From Synanceia verrucosa (taxonomy: Eukaryota; Chordata; Actinopteri; Perciformes; Synanceiidae), in NCBI GenBank assembly GCA_029721515.1, contig CM056561.1, forward strand, positions 7,712,001 to 7,776,000: DNA of 64,000 nucleotides, in the 5' to 3' direction. The notes under the pieces were generated by a model, which did no database searches, was not told the DNA's origin, and saw nothing but the letters and a program-made list of their open reading frames with translations. This document shows, piece after piece, positions 11,540 to 22,449 of the stretch. Positions within the stretch are counted from its first letter, which is position 1. Every line of letters begins with the position of its first letter. The translations under genes were made by a program, and so were the position numbers.

Positions 11540-13500
11540 GAATGAACATTAAAAGGAAATGTCAAAATAGTACAGGTAACAAAGCGGGGCATGTGAAAGA
11601 CAGCACCTGTGTTTATTGGCTGCAGAGACTACAGGTTTATTTGAAGTTAGCTGGATCTTGTGTTGTAGGCTGATGAGACCTTAAACATCCTTAAACGATG
11701 AAATTTGAAATATCTTAACTTTTTAGTTACTGTGAGGAACTTTTAAAGGGCTATGAAACAGCCTCAATGTAATACTGATGCCTCTATATCACCCATATAA
11801 GTGAACAAAACCATCAGCGAGAAGATGTTGATGTATGGTTATTTCTATATATAATATTCTCAATGACTGATGTCATCTGTGCCACCTGATTCGGTGCAAA
11901 AAAAAAGATGGAATCATGCAGGTTCACTAGAAACTCCTTCAGCTCAGACTCCAGCTCACTACACGTAGACCCTGCCTGACAGCTGCTCCTCCTCCACCCA
12001 GAAGCAGAGCTTCACTGATCTGCTGGACAGCAGTGTTCATGATGAAACCTGCAGATATTTTTGTGAGGTACCATCTATATTGAGCATGTGTTGGTTTGTA
12101 GGCAATCAGTGTGTGAAATGCCATGCTTCCAAATGAGTTTTTTCTATTTTCAAGATGGTTTGAAATATAATTTTCTTCAGAATCAAGGACCAGTAGATAT
12201 TTTCATAACAACTAATGGCATAAATTTGACTTAATGCGGAATGTATGTCCGATCAACACACTGTGGTGAATGTTTTTTTTTTTCTTTCAAACTTATCAGG
12301 TGGTTACTGGTTTTGATCTTGTTACTAGGTTCTCTCACAACAGCAGATCTACTTAACTGAGGCGAGATGCAGCTGCACTTGCATCCAACGTCACAATAAA
12401 CCACAAAACCTTGCGTGATTCTAATGAAATGTCTTCACTGTTGTGTTTCTACAACTGCTGTGAAGTTAAAGTGACTTGAGGATATTCGTTTAAATAAATG
12501 TGTCACAGTCTATGGTCAATGAGGCAACACAATGGCGACTGACCCTGTGTAACACTGATGAAACTATTGCAGTATTTACACTGTCAGAGCGTGCGTTAGT
12601 GGCGACATTACAGTTTATACACAAAAAGTAGCTATGCACACAATTCTGATGTAGCTTATAGACATTTTGTTTAGCCTATATGTCTATAATATTAGTCTCT
12701 ATATTAGAATAGTTCTCTTCCCGGTGTTGCGCTTGGTAAACGGTCTCTGCGCAGTGGCCACTGTTTTCAGTGACGCACTGAAGACGCGTCATTTCGGTCA
12801 AATTGTAGCGCTTTGTGTGCCCCACCAACATAGCAGAAAGTATTCTTTTGTAGACTAGCTTTACATCATACTCTATATGCCTTATTGATCCCGAAATTTC
12901 CCCACTCAGGAACAATAAAGGACTAATAAAAAAGCTGTCAATATCTTTTTAATTTTACCGAAGTCATCAGACTTCCAGACTGTTTAAATCCAAGAACTCT
13001 TCCACTGTTTGCATTCAAATAGAAATCCGAAATCAAGCAGGACTAAAATCTCGAGAACTGCCACTTTAACTGTTGTGCATTTAACATTTCCATGTCCGCA
13101 CACGCTACTTCCATGCAAAATAAGATCTTATCGTACACGGTTTGGTATGTTAACCGTTCCGTGACCAGCACAAAGGCTGACCCAAAATGAATCAATTAAA
13201 AATATTAAAACAGCCTTAATATAATACAGCAACACAACTGCTTCATGATTTTCCACAAATATGACTGATTTTCAGTAAGTCTGCCTCCCGGATGAGTATG
13301 ACAAAGGGAGCAGATTAATGTGTTCTCCTATTTATTCGTATTATTGTGTCTGTATCGTTCACAAATCCACAGGAGGTGCATATTTTTTTCCTGAAACGGC
13401 TATATCAAGAAAAAAAGCGAGGAAGCGATGTGCTGAACAGTGCCAGCATTTCCTTTTATAAAGACAAAAAGGCAGAGGAAAGAGATGGACATACAGTACT
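11540..13500. other. upstream region of b4galnt1, no coding gene seen
   Basis: About 2 kb of AT-rich sequence with no supported ORF. A fragment near 12882-12935 (TTATTGATCCCGAAATTTCC followed by AATAAAGGAC) resembles the 3' tail of fish SINEs. The b4galnt1 5' UTR exon should lie here or in the GC-richer block that follows. Confidence 0.4.
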
Positions 13501-13519
13501 TTCTTACTGTTGCTGTTTC

Positions 13520-13860
13520 CGTTAAATATGTCCTGCGCCTTCCAGTCTATTTCTGCTCACAGATGAGAAAATATCGTGTGACAGTTGTCTGACACCTTGA
13601 CAGGCGTGCCCATGTCGGTTCTGGGTCTGGAGAGCTGAGGCGGGAGCCACTCCTCTTGGACCGCGCGTCATCCGCTCTGGACCAGGAGCGTTGGAAGCGG
13701 TAGTGCGTCGATTACATTCATTGCTAATAAAAGACCTGGAGTCATGGTTTAAACAGTTTGACTGGTTTAAACTTGTTTTCTCCTTAGCAACAGAATCAGA
13801 AGCGTGTTTGGCTGTGTGCAGGTAGAAGTTCATGCTGCGTCCTGGATAAGCGAGAAGCAA
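13520..13860 (-). promoter_or_regulatory. GC-richer block, possible b4galnt1 promoter and 5' UTR exon
   Basis: The stretch around 13600-13700 contains CGCGCG-type dinucleotides (GGACCGCGCGTCATCCGCTC) and is clearly richer in CpG than its AT-rich surroundings. It lies about 2 kb upstream of the b4galnt1 ATG, whose exon begins exactly at the start codon, so a separate 5' exon is required. Assignment rests on composition and position only. Confidence 0.3.
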
Positions 13861-14484
13861 CCTGGAGTTTGAATGCCAAAGTGCCCTACCCTGCTATTTA
13901 ATTGGATGTTTGAACTTTTCACTCTCACCTGCTCTCTCTCTTTGCCCAGCTCGACCTGTGGACCATCAAATGCGATTCTATAGCATTCAGTGTGTGAAAC
14001 TGAAACTGCATAGCCCTGTGACATTATTTAACCCATGCATTTTTGCATCTTCACAGGGGATTCTATAGTTCAACATTTCTATGCACCAGTATAGTCTGTA
14101 GTATTGCCTGTCACTGTCATGTGGCTTCCTGAAAATTTAACCACTTCTCCAACTGGATCCATGTAGATTAGAACAACTGCTTAATGATGACTTATGTGTC
14201 AGTGGTTGGCTCGTGTTCATCTGTGTCCTGTCTTTTATTGCATAGTGACTATTTGTGTGTTCCATATTGATTGATTGTCAAATATAAATCCTGTACAGCC
14301 TTGACATGTACATAAACACCCACAATATATCCTATAAAAAAGAACCTATTACATTATCTGTTCAATATTTCTCTTCAATATGTCATTTGCACTATTTGTA
14401 TTTGTTTTACAATACGCCTGACCTTACTGAGGCTTCTCCTGATGGTGTGGGAGAGGAGGACCTGCTGCCCAGGCTTCATTTGGT

Positions 14485-14776
14485 TGGCATGGTGGCAGTA
14501 GTTCATTTGGTCAGGGGTCGCTGGTCCAAGTCATACCAAGTCCACGGAGTGGACTGGTAGCTAGAGAGGTGCTCCTTTTGGGCACTGCTGAGGTGCCCTT
14601 GAGTAAGGAACCAGACCCCCAACTGCTCTGGCAGCCCCCTTACCCTAACACTGCTCCACCAATGCATGTGCATGTGCTTCATAACCTGTGTGTGAAGGGA
14701 CAAATAGTAACAGTGAAAACTGTAATTTCTCTCACTGAGGGATCAATAAAGGAATTCTTCTTTTTCTTCTTCTGAA
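14485..14776 (+). repeat. tRNA-derived fish SINE
   Basis: The head GGTGGCAGTAGTTCATTTGG with GGTCGCTGGTCCAAGTCATA carries degenerate Pol III A and B boxes. The body has GGAGTGGACTGGTAGCTAGA, GGGCACTGCTGAGGTGCCCT and CCCCCAACTGCTCTGG, and the tail is AGGGATCAATAAAGGAATTC followed by (TTC)n. This layout is the common percomorph SINE whose 3' end reads GGGATCAATAAAG. The A box is damaged, so the copy is probably inactive. Confidence 0.85.
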
Positions 14777-14857
14777 TCCACTGTCGACAGCTCGATGTTA
14801 TTGCTCTTCATCTCCTTGGACACTTTCTCACCATACAATTCCATATGAATTAAGTGT

Positions 14858-15085
14858 TGTCGTTTTTGTTTTTCCTTGTTGTTACAAACGACAGAGGGAC
14901 CGAGGGCTCCCTCCTCAGCTGCACTTCCTGAAGTTTATTTTTCCCTCTTAAAAGGATTAAAAGGGGTTTCCTCAGTTGATGTGAGGGTTGTTTGTAAAGG
15001 ACAGAGGGTGTTATATCCTGTATAGATTGTAAAGCCCCCTTAGGCAAATTTGTGATATTGGGCTATACAAATAAAACTGACGTGA
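14858..15085 (+). repeat. LINE-type 3' tail (L2-like), second copy
   Basis: The sequence includes CTCTTAAAAGGATTAAAAGG, GATGTGAGGGTTGTTTGTAA, AGGACAGAGGGTGTTATATC, AGATTGTAAAGCCCCCTTAG and GGGCTATACAAATAAAACTG. It is better preserved than the copy at 9811-9945 and extends further 5'. It sits just after the SINE ending at 14776. Confidence 0.75.
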
Positions 15086-15539
15086 CTTACACTTATTTAA
15101 ACATTTTCATTTTATACATACTATTTTTTTGTTTATTTTTTCCCCTATCTTTGTTCATCTATCTTTTCTGTAAGAATATGCCACATGTCCAAAACAGCAA
15201 ATTTTGACTGAGACATATAGCTTTTAATGCATTGTGTTCATAGTGATTACCATAATCTACAGCTGCTCAGTTAGAGTATATGATTCAAGTCAGTTCATAA
15301 CATTCATGCATTCATGTAGCCTAAAATGAATATGGCTGTGAGGATGAATAGGTGTAAATGTTTATCTTTTAGACTTTGTTAGATTGCCCAGATTAACAGA
15401 GCAACAGCTGCAGATGTCTTTCTTACGCTTTATCTCTCTGCATCTTCTAAATGACACAAATAAGAAATAAGAATAAACACTTGTAGTACACCTCAATTTA
15501 TCAGGTTAATTTAACATCAGTGGCAGTGCATTTCAGTAC

Positions 15540-15842
15540 GTGAAAGGCGGCTTCCTTAATACGTCACCAACTGCCAGCCAATGAGAGACCGCGTTTTCAG
15601 TGCTTATCCCGTGATGCCAGAGAATGTAAATCTGCACACAGTAGCTGTTTCCTCTCACTAATCATCCCATTTGACGACGCACAGTATGGACAATTTCAGT
15701 CAATAACAAAGCATCGGATCATGTGACTGACAGGTGAAAAGGGTTTGTGCCTTTTTTTCAGGAAAAAAAGGGAATATCTCGCTGCTAATGGCTTACAAGC
15801 ATATCCACGTCATGTCCACGACTGACTGATGCCCCAGCAAAG
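15540..15842 (+). promoter_or_regulatory. C1GALT1-like promoter and non-coding first exon
   Basis: A CRE-like TACGTCA at 15560-15566 and a CCAAT box at 15578-15582 precede a stretch ending GCCCCAGCAAAG|GTAACA, a good donor after 15842. The next acceptor, AACATTTCAG ending at 16550, opens the exon that carries the start codon at 16604. I infer a 5' UTR exon ending at 15842 and an intron 15843-16550. Confidence 0.45.
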
Positions 15843-16603
15843 GTAACACACACATTGGTCCGTATCATCATTTTGCTAACTGGAGTACACACAGCCACTA
15901 CTGTACAATGACAACATTTCAGCAGATTTATAGCCATAGATCTGGATCCCACATGGCTTTAATTCGGTGTCGCAGCGTTGTGCTATAAACTGATGTAATG
16001 CCTCGATATACACTCGATTCATTTATCGTTAGGATAACGAAGGGAAGCATGCTCTATGGAGACTATTTTTCTCTCGTCATGTCAATAGTTAACATCAGTT
16101 CTGGGGTCTTTAACCTCATTCTGTGATGCAACAGACATACTGACACTGTCAAGCCAAAGTCCAAATCTTCAAAGGACTCCTCCAAAGTCCTCATGCCAAA
16201 ATGATATAGTTTAAATGTATTAAAACCTGCCTCAAGGCTAAAGAGTAGTAGAGTGATGGTGCCATCCTGCAGCAAGTGCATTCAATTAAAAATGATTTAG
16301 GACTGGAACAAAAATTCAGTAAGTCACAAGTTTTATACTTTCCTGTCCAAATGCACTGGCAAAATGTGTTGTATTCTGTGGCTGAATAACAAAAATAACA
16401 ATAATTTAAATGATAACATGATGTAGTTAACAGAGCGTTCTCAAGCCACATCTTGTCATTTTCAAACAGGTCCCACTGTGCAAATACCATTGGATTTTAT
16501 GTTTTCTCTGACACAATGCTTTGCAAAAGTACTTTTTAATAACATTTCAGGTTTGTCAGTCATGCTGTAACTGGGACATTGTGGTCCTGGGGATGGTCTT
16601 ACC

Positions 16604-19600
16604 ATGAAGAGCTCCAGCTCCAGATGGGCCTTCTCCCTGGGCTTCTTGGTTGGCTCCTGCAGCATCTACTTCTTCCTGCGCCAGGTGTGGTTTGAGAGGA
16701 GCTACCTGGTGCCGTCAGAGACTCAGGAGAAAGCCACAGCGGTGTCAGAGAGACCAGTCAGCTGGAGGAAAGAGGGAGCAGCTCTCATCAACCTGCTCCA
16801 CCCTCACCATGCAGGTGCTATACAGATTAAATCCTTTAGTATGTATGAGTGATGAATAGAGTTTTCATATACATCATATATATACTGGCCCTGTCATAGA
16901 TGGATACTTAATTCTTCAAATTTGCAAAAAATGGGTAAATGCAACCAGAGGGTAAACAAAAGCAAAGAAGACTGACTGCTAGCTGCCCAGCCTTTGTCAC
17001 TCTTTAACTGTAAAAAGCCTACCATGACTTTCTAATCTGTTGAGGTACTTAGACCTCTAGGTAGTGCTGAAGTAGAGTTGTCCAAGGTTATCTTATGCAA
17101 CTGTCATTCAAGTAACAAAATGCAATCAATGTATCAACTGTACTATTCATGTGCCAGGGGAGGTGTTGCATTCCTGATAGAACTACAGTACGACCAGTTA
17201 ACATTATGTATTATTCTGTTTGCTCTGTCCGTCTAGATGAAGACAGCCAGGTGGCGGATGAGTTGTACCAAAAGGTACGTGTTCTCTGTTGGGTGATGAC
17301 GGGGCCGTATAACTTGCAGAGCAGGGCCCGCCATGTCAGGGCCACCTGGAGTCGCCACTGTAACGTGGTGGTGTTCATGAGCTCTGAGGAGGACCCAGAC
17401 TTCCCCACTGTGGGCCTGGGCACCAAGGAAGGCCGTGACCAGCTTTACTGGAAGACCATTCGAGCCTTCCATTATGTCTACGAGCACCATGCGAGTGAAG
17501 CCGACTGGTTCTTAAAAGCAGACGATGACACCTATGTGGTGGTGGACAACCTGCGCTGGATTCTGTCTAACCACACCCCTGAAGAGCCTGTCTACTTCGG
17601 TAAACGCTTCAAGCCGTACACCAAGCAAGGCTACATGAGTGGTGGAGCAGGCTATGTGCTAAGCAAAGAGGCTCTCAAGAGATTTGTGGAAGGTTTTCAG
17701 ACCAAAGTTTGCACACACACCACACCTGTAGAGGACCTGGCACTGGGGCAGTGTTTAGAGAAGATGGGCGTCCAGGCGGGGGACTCCAGGGATACTTTCC
17801 ATCGAGAAACTTTCCACCCATTTGTGCCAGAGCATCATCTAACTGGGAAGTTCTCCAAGAGTTTCTGGTACTGGAGCTATTGTTACTACCCAATTGTTGA
17901 GGCAAGTCCCTTCATATCCTCTCAAACATAAATATGTTTATTTGTGAAACACATACATCATACCTGTTCAGAAAATGCTTTAAAAAGGGACATCCAGTGG
18001 AATATGGGGATCTTTATTGTATGTCATGCTACCCTCACTCTTCATATTTTTTGTCTGTATCTACTCTCTAAGTCTGTCCAAAAGTGCCCAAAATGTCACC
18101 ATTAAAGCACAAAGTGGCTTACAGTTAACTCCTTGATTAGACAGACGTCCTGTGGAGTGGATTAGCCTTATTAGAAAAGGGTCAAGTCAGTGGACATGCT
18201 ACTGAGGGGGTGAACCTGTTAACTGAAAATCCTTTAATGTCATTAGTTTACATCAAGTGAGTGAGTTGGTTTTTTTTTATTTTGAAATGTCTCTTCTGTT
18301 GATTATTTAGAAATTTATACATTGTTCACTTATATATATTATTAGTTGTCAGTCCTGCACATATTCTTTCTCAGGTACATTTGTTTATTTTTCATATTCA
18401 TTTTGACATATTTTACTTTTACTACACTTGTTTTCTTATGTCACTGTTTCTTAATTTTATGTAGGTTCTGATCGTAATGTTGTACCATCCACTTTCCCCC
18501 ATTTCTGTTACAAATACTTTGTTTTTGATTAATTAAAATGTAGGCGTTTCTATAGACAACTCATAAGAGTGATAATAGCTAAATAAATTAATATGTGATT
18601 ATTTGGCTCATGCGAATGCTGTACCTGACCTCTGCATAAAATGAGTGAATTGAAACTGAAATGGATTCATTTTAAAGTAGATGATTGCAGCAGAGACAAT
18701 GTCCTGTCAACAAAGGGAAAATTGGGCAATTTGTCACAGATGATGCAACTAATTTGTTGTACTTTGTAATTAAAATGAGGCAGATTCATTACTGATCCTG
18801 TCACACACTGACTGCCAGTGTATGGAGCTATATTGTCCCCTGTCTTTTTGAAAGGAAAAAGGGAAACAAATGTGTTTTAATGGTAAAGTAATTATTTTTT
18901 ATCAAACTGTGCAAATGTAAATTTGTGGTTTCAGAAATGTCAACATTTTGAGAGGTTCTACAAACATAAAAGATAAAGGCTGGTGAAATTATATATTACA
19001 CTTGCCCAGCACACGTGTACCTGACTCCTGTTTATGTAACATTTGCTTAAAGCCTCAGTGTTATTTAGCCTTTAAAATTAGCCTTAGCCTTTAAAAGTTA
19101 CAAGTAGTTGATTTATACTTCTTTAACAGATGAATTTGTTTGAAGGATTTGTTTAAAGGATATTTCCCTGTTCTGTGTCTTATAATTAGTAATGCTAAAG
19201 TGCTACATATGTTATAGTGTGTGTTCTAATGTTGCAGTCTTTTTAGTCACTTTTGGTGTCTTTATATACAGTATATGTGTTCATTCAATCCCACATGCTA
19301 ACCTTGTGTGTATTTTCATGTCCTCAGGGTCCTCAGTGCTGCTCTGACTTGGCAGTATCCTTCCATTATGTAGAAGCAGAGCTTATGTACATGCTGGAGT
19401 ACTACACTTATCACCTGAGAGCGTATGGCTACAGGCCTCGCTACCGGCCCTCCTTACGCCTGAAGGGTCTGAGCCTCGGCCCACTCCCACAGACAGCCGT
19501 GACGGTGGGACTTAAAGGGGTTCATGGTGTGACCGATGGAAGGAGTCATGCAACTTCAGTTAGTGGAACCCTAACTAAAGCAGAGCCAGAGCCAGAGAAA

Positions 19601-19663
19601 GCGGGGAAAGACAAACTAATCTCTCGTGGCACTGAAAACAGGACTGCTGACACTCACCGCTGA
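16604..19663 (+). CDS. c1galt1: C1GALT1-family core 1 beta-1,3-galactosyltransferase (T-synthase-like)
   Basis: Golgi type II glycosyltransferase (GT31) expected to add galactose beta-1,3 to GalNAc-O-Ser/Thr, making core 1 O-glycans. Coding exons 16604-16814, 17237-17901 and 19328-19663 give 403 residues; human C1GALT1 has 363. A signal anchor lies at residues 9-25. Exon 2 carries RVLCWVMTGP, FMSSEEDPDFPTVGL, KEGRDQLYWKTI, the DDD metal site at residues 166-168 within WFLKADDDTYV, YMSGGAGYVLSKEALKRFV and ETFHPFVPEHHL. Exon 3 starts GPQCCSDLAVSFHYV. The 17902 intron begins GCAAGT, a GC-AG intron; no GT donor keeps the frame. The C-terminal tail beyond about residue 325 is basic, low in conservation and longer than in human. 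The full DDD argues for an enzyme rather than the C1GALT1C1 chaperone. Which fish paralogue (a, b or like) is undecided. Confidence 0.93.
17940..19320 (+). other. intron of the C1GALT1-like gene
   Basis: AT-rich sequence between the GC donor at 17902 and the AG acceptor at 19327. No ORF or repeat I can name. Confidence 0.7.
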
Positions 19664-20580
19664 TGCTACAGTATTTCAGCTGGGGTTGATTTCCCTGCAC
19701 AGTGTGTCACCTAATGTTTTCTTCTGACAGGTCTTCCTTTACCTAATCAGAGCATCTAGACAGTATGACACTGTAAGCACTCACAGGGAGAGTGGTTAAA
19801 ATTTTAATGTGGTGCAGTGGCAGCTCTGTATGGCATGGCTATTTATTTATGCCACTGCACAGTCACATATGTTACTGTGCTTGGAGTAATGCAGGAGGTT
19901 GCACATAGAGTATTATTTTAATGTATTTTGCAAGTACTTGATTTGAGCCAAATTGATTTTATCATTTTTAATTTCCCTGTTTTATTATTATTTTCTGCCT
20001 GAAATAGCAGCAACACATTTAAATGTGTGCGTCACATTCAGCTTCTTTCCTTTATGACCTCTTTGCATTTCTGGTGTTAAAGTTTTGGTTTTAATTTTCT
20101 GAAGTTTGTTTATTAAAAAAAAATGGAGGCTTTCTGAAACAACCTGTAACGTTTTAATATTTTTGCCTTTGTGTATGTTTGCATTTTTCCTTCCTTTTAT
20201 TTCATTTTAAACCATCTGTGGTTAAATAGTTAAAGCAGCCACCAGTGATACAATACTTGTTTCTGTATGAAAAGCAACAACTGTTAAATATGTCTTTTCT
20301 TTTTACCTTTGAGTGACATGACATGCTCTGATGTGTGTGCATGTGTGCTTGAAGCCCCCCGCCATTCTTTTTGAGAACACTGTAGCTTCTGATGAACACA
20401 GTATTATACAAAAGTCCAAGGAATCCCATTGGCAAGTGATTTTATATAACCCAACAGTTAACACTGTAGCAGGTGTGATTAAACATTACTGTCTGCACTC
20501 GCACCAAGCGTGAATAATCATAAACAGCTGCAGGAAAATGCAACAATGCTTCAAATGAGTAAATGATATATAAAAAATGG
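19664..20580 (+). other. 3' UTR of the C1GALT1-like gene and convergent gap to tac3
   Basis: No coding signal. An ATTAAA at 20112-20117 is the only good polyadenylation variant I see on the plus strand before the tac3 3' end, implying a 3' UTR of about 450 bases. The 77-residue minus ORF here has no family features. Confidence 0.4.
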
Positions 20581-20581
20581 T

Positions 20582-20587
20582 TTTATT
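20582..20587 (-). terminator. tac3 polyadenylation signal
   Basis: AATAAA on the minus strand (TTTATT on plus) lies about 250 bases after the tac3 stop codon, within GTTAAAAATAAAACC. Assigned by position and motif. Confidence 0.5.
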
Positions 20588-20840
20588 TTTAACTTTTGAA
20601 GAAAAAAAATAACATGGTAAATAAACAGAATGTATCAGTTGTCACAACGAATCATGTTTTTTCTTCAGATAAAACAAATGCAATCTGTGTAGTTATGGTC
20701 ACTTTCATAAGCCAATGGGCAGGTTTACAGTGTGAATTGCTCCGTTTAGTTGTTCCCATCAGACATTTAGTTTACTGTTTGTGTTCTCTGTCGTCTTCTG
20801 TCATTGTTTCCAGATGAGAGAGTTGCTTCTGTATGAATGC

Positions 20841-21944
20841 CTACAGCCCCTGGAGAAACCTGCAACAAAACACATCATATACATACATATTATTCCTACA
20901 CTTGTATTTTAAATGGGTAAAAGGAATCTTTCAGTACACCGTCATGCTTTTAAGACGAAAAAGTGTGAACAGCAAAAGTCTTCAGAATCTCTTTTGTCCC
21001 ACGTTTTCATCCTTTAAGAGCCAGGCTTTGCACTAACTTTCTTTTTCCAAATAGTGGTGATGGTCCATCTACTGATTGAAAAAGAAGAGCCACTCACCTC
21101 AGCCTGCACTTGTTGAGAAAAATGCCTCTCCTCTCTGGATACTCTCTCCTCCAGGGACCATTATCTGTGAGAGCACACATACAAAACAGTCCTTTAAAGA
21201 TGTATGATGAACTTTTTGAATATGACTTCCCACAAAAACAGACAGCATATTACAGATATATAATTAACACTCACCAGACTCTGAGTTTCTCCTTCCCATA
21301 AGACCAACAAAAATATCATGCATTTCCCCTGAAAATTATAATGAGAATAATTCAATTTGGCGTTTCTTGGGGATATCAAAGAATTTCACAACAAAACGAC
21401 TACATTGCAAAGGTCTTACTTTTTTGTGGTAACTGTACAGCGTTTGCATCTGATGGATAAAACAAGTGTTGTGTTAAATAGAAGTGAGTATTTGAGAAAA
21501 TTAAATCCAGAAAAATGATCAGAAATAATTTACCAAATCTAAGAAGGGACAGCAAGTATATGATGTTTGTTTTTTCAGTTTATTATCATTTCTATTGATG
21601 ATGTTATTATTATTACTAGAAACTTTTGAATGTACTGAGAGATTCACCTGCATTCCTTCTTCCCATCAGACCCACAAAGCTGTCATAATCCAAATCGCTA
21701 TACCGCTTCAGAATGTTCCGTTTGAGGCTATCCAAGCCTGTGGTCCGCTGTTATTATGGAAGCAAGAAGAAATCAAAGAATCAGTTTCTGAAGAAAGATG
21801 GTCTGAAAATCAGCTTTTGTCATTACTCTCAAGTAAACCTACATCTGAAGTTGATGTGCGCGATCCGGACTCCTCGCATCTGGACTGGCTGTATCGAAGT
21901 TTCATGATGAGGAACAGAGCAACCAGAAGCAAATACCTCCTCAT
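20841..21944 (-). CDS. tac3: preprotachykinin 3 (neurokinin B / neurokinin F precursor)
   Basis: Secreted neuropeptide precursor for TACR3-type receptors; TAC3 drives the GnRH axis in mammals. Coding exons in transcript order are 21944-21843, 21747-21648, 21328-21275, 21164-21098 and 20859-20841, giving 113 residues. Residues 1-20 or so form a signal peptide (RRYLLLVALFLIMKL core). Exon 2 holds KR, then YSDLDYDSFVGLM, then an amide-donor G and RR (residues 50-65). Exon 3 holds EMHDIFVGLM, G and RR (69-81), identical in this core to the fish neurokinin B I remember. Exon 4 gives WRREYPERRGIFLNKC, and the last exon adds a short FLQGL tail. The first intron is only about 95 bases. The intron-1 donor GAT|GTAGGT was chosen because it keeps phase. 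The gene is convergent with the C1GALT1-like gene. Paralogue a or b is not decided. Confidence 0.95.
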
Positions 21945-22266
21945 CTTGTTAGCACCACCTGTGCGAGAAAATGTATAGTTATTCTGGTTTGCTAAGCTGT
22001 TTCTGTATAGACAAAATTGCAACTGTTGCTCATAAACTGCTGCGTTAATTGGTGCGTAAAAGCGCACGGTGAAACGTTTACAAAGATCATTATTTTGTTT
22101 CTCTTGTGTATATTCAAAGAAGAACAAATGTGACAATAATCACACGCAATCCCCGTGTGAAACCTTCTTTATGAGAGAAAAAGTCGACTGTTGGAAAATG
22201 GAATAAAGTAAACAGAAAATGTGAACGTTTTACTTTTCCCATTTTAAAGTAATTGTTTTTCTTTAC

Positions 22267-22410
22267 CTGTTTTCTGTCGAGAAGATAGTTTGGTAAAAGA
22301 GTCGGCGGTGTGCGCTCTGGTGCAGAATCAAGTGGGCAAGGATCGATCCTGCAGTGAGATCCAGGCAGGGTAAATGAGGCGTCCAAGCTTTGGGCTAATA
22401 AATAATAGCT
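22267..22410 (-). promoter_or_regulatory. probable tac3 non-coding first exon and core promoter
   Basis: On the minus strand a TATTATTTATTAG TATA-like run at 22409-22397 is followed about 130 bases later by CAGAAAACAG|GTAAAG, a good donor with the exon edge at 22267. An acceptor after CTATACAG near 21990 would join it to the start-codon exon. Motif-based inference. Confidence 0.35.
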
Positions 22411-22449
22411 GGATACCTGCGTAACGCCAATCAGCAACTGGAGCGTAGG

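Noticed and set aside
21595..21978. 127-residue plus ORF
   Set aside because: Antisense of tac3 exons 1 and 2.
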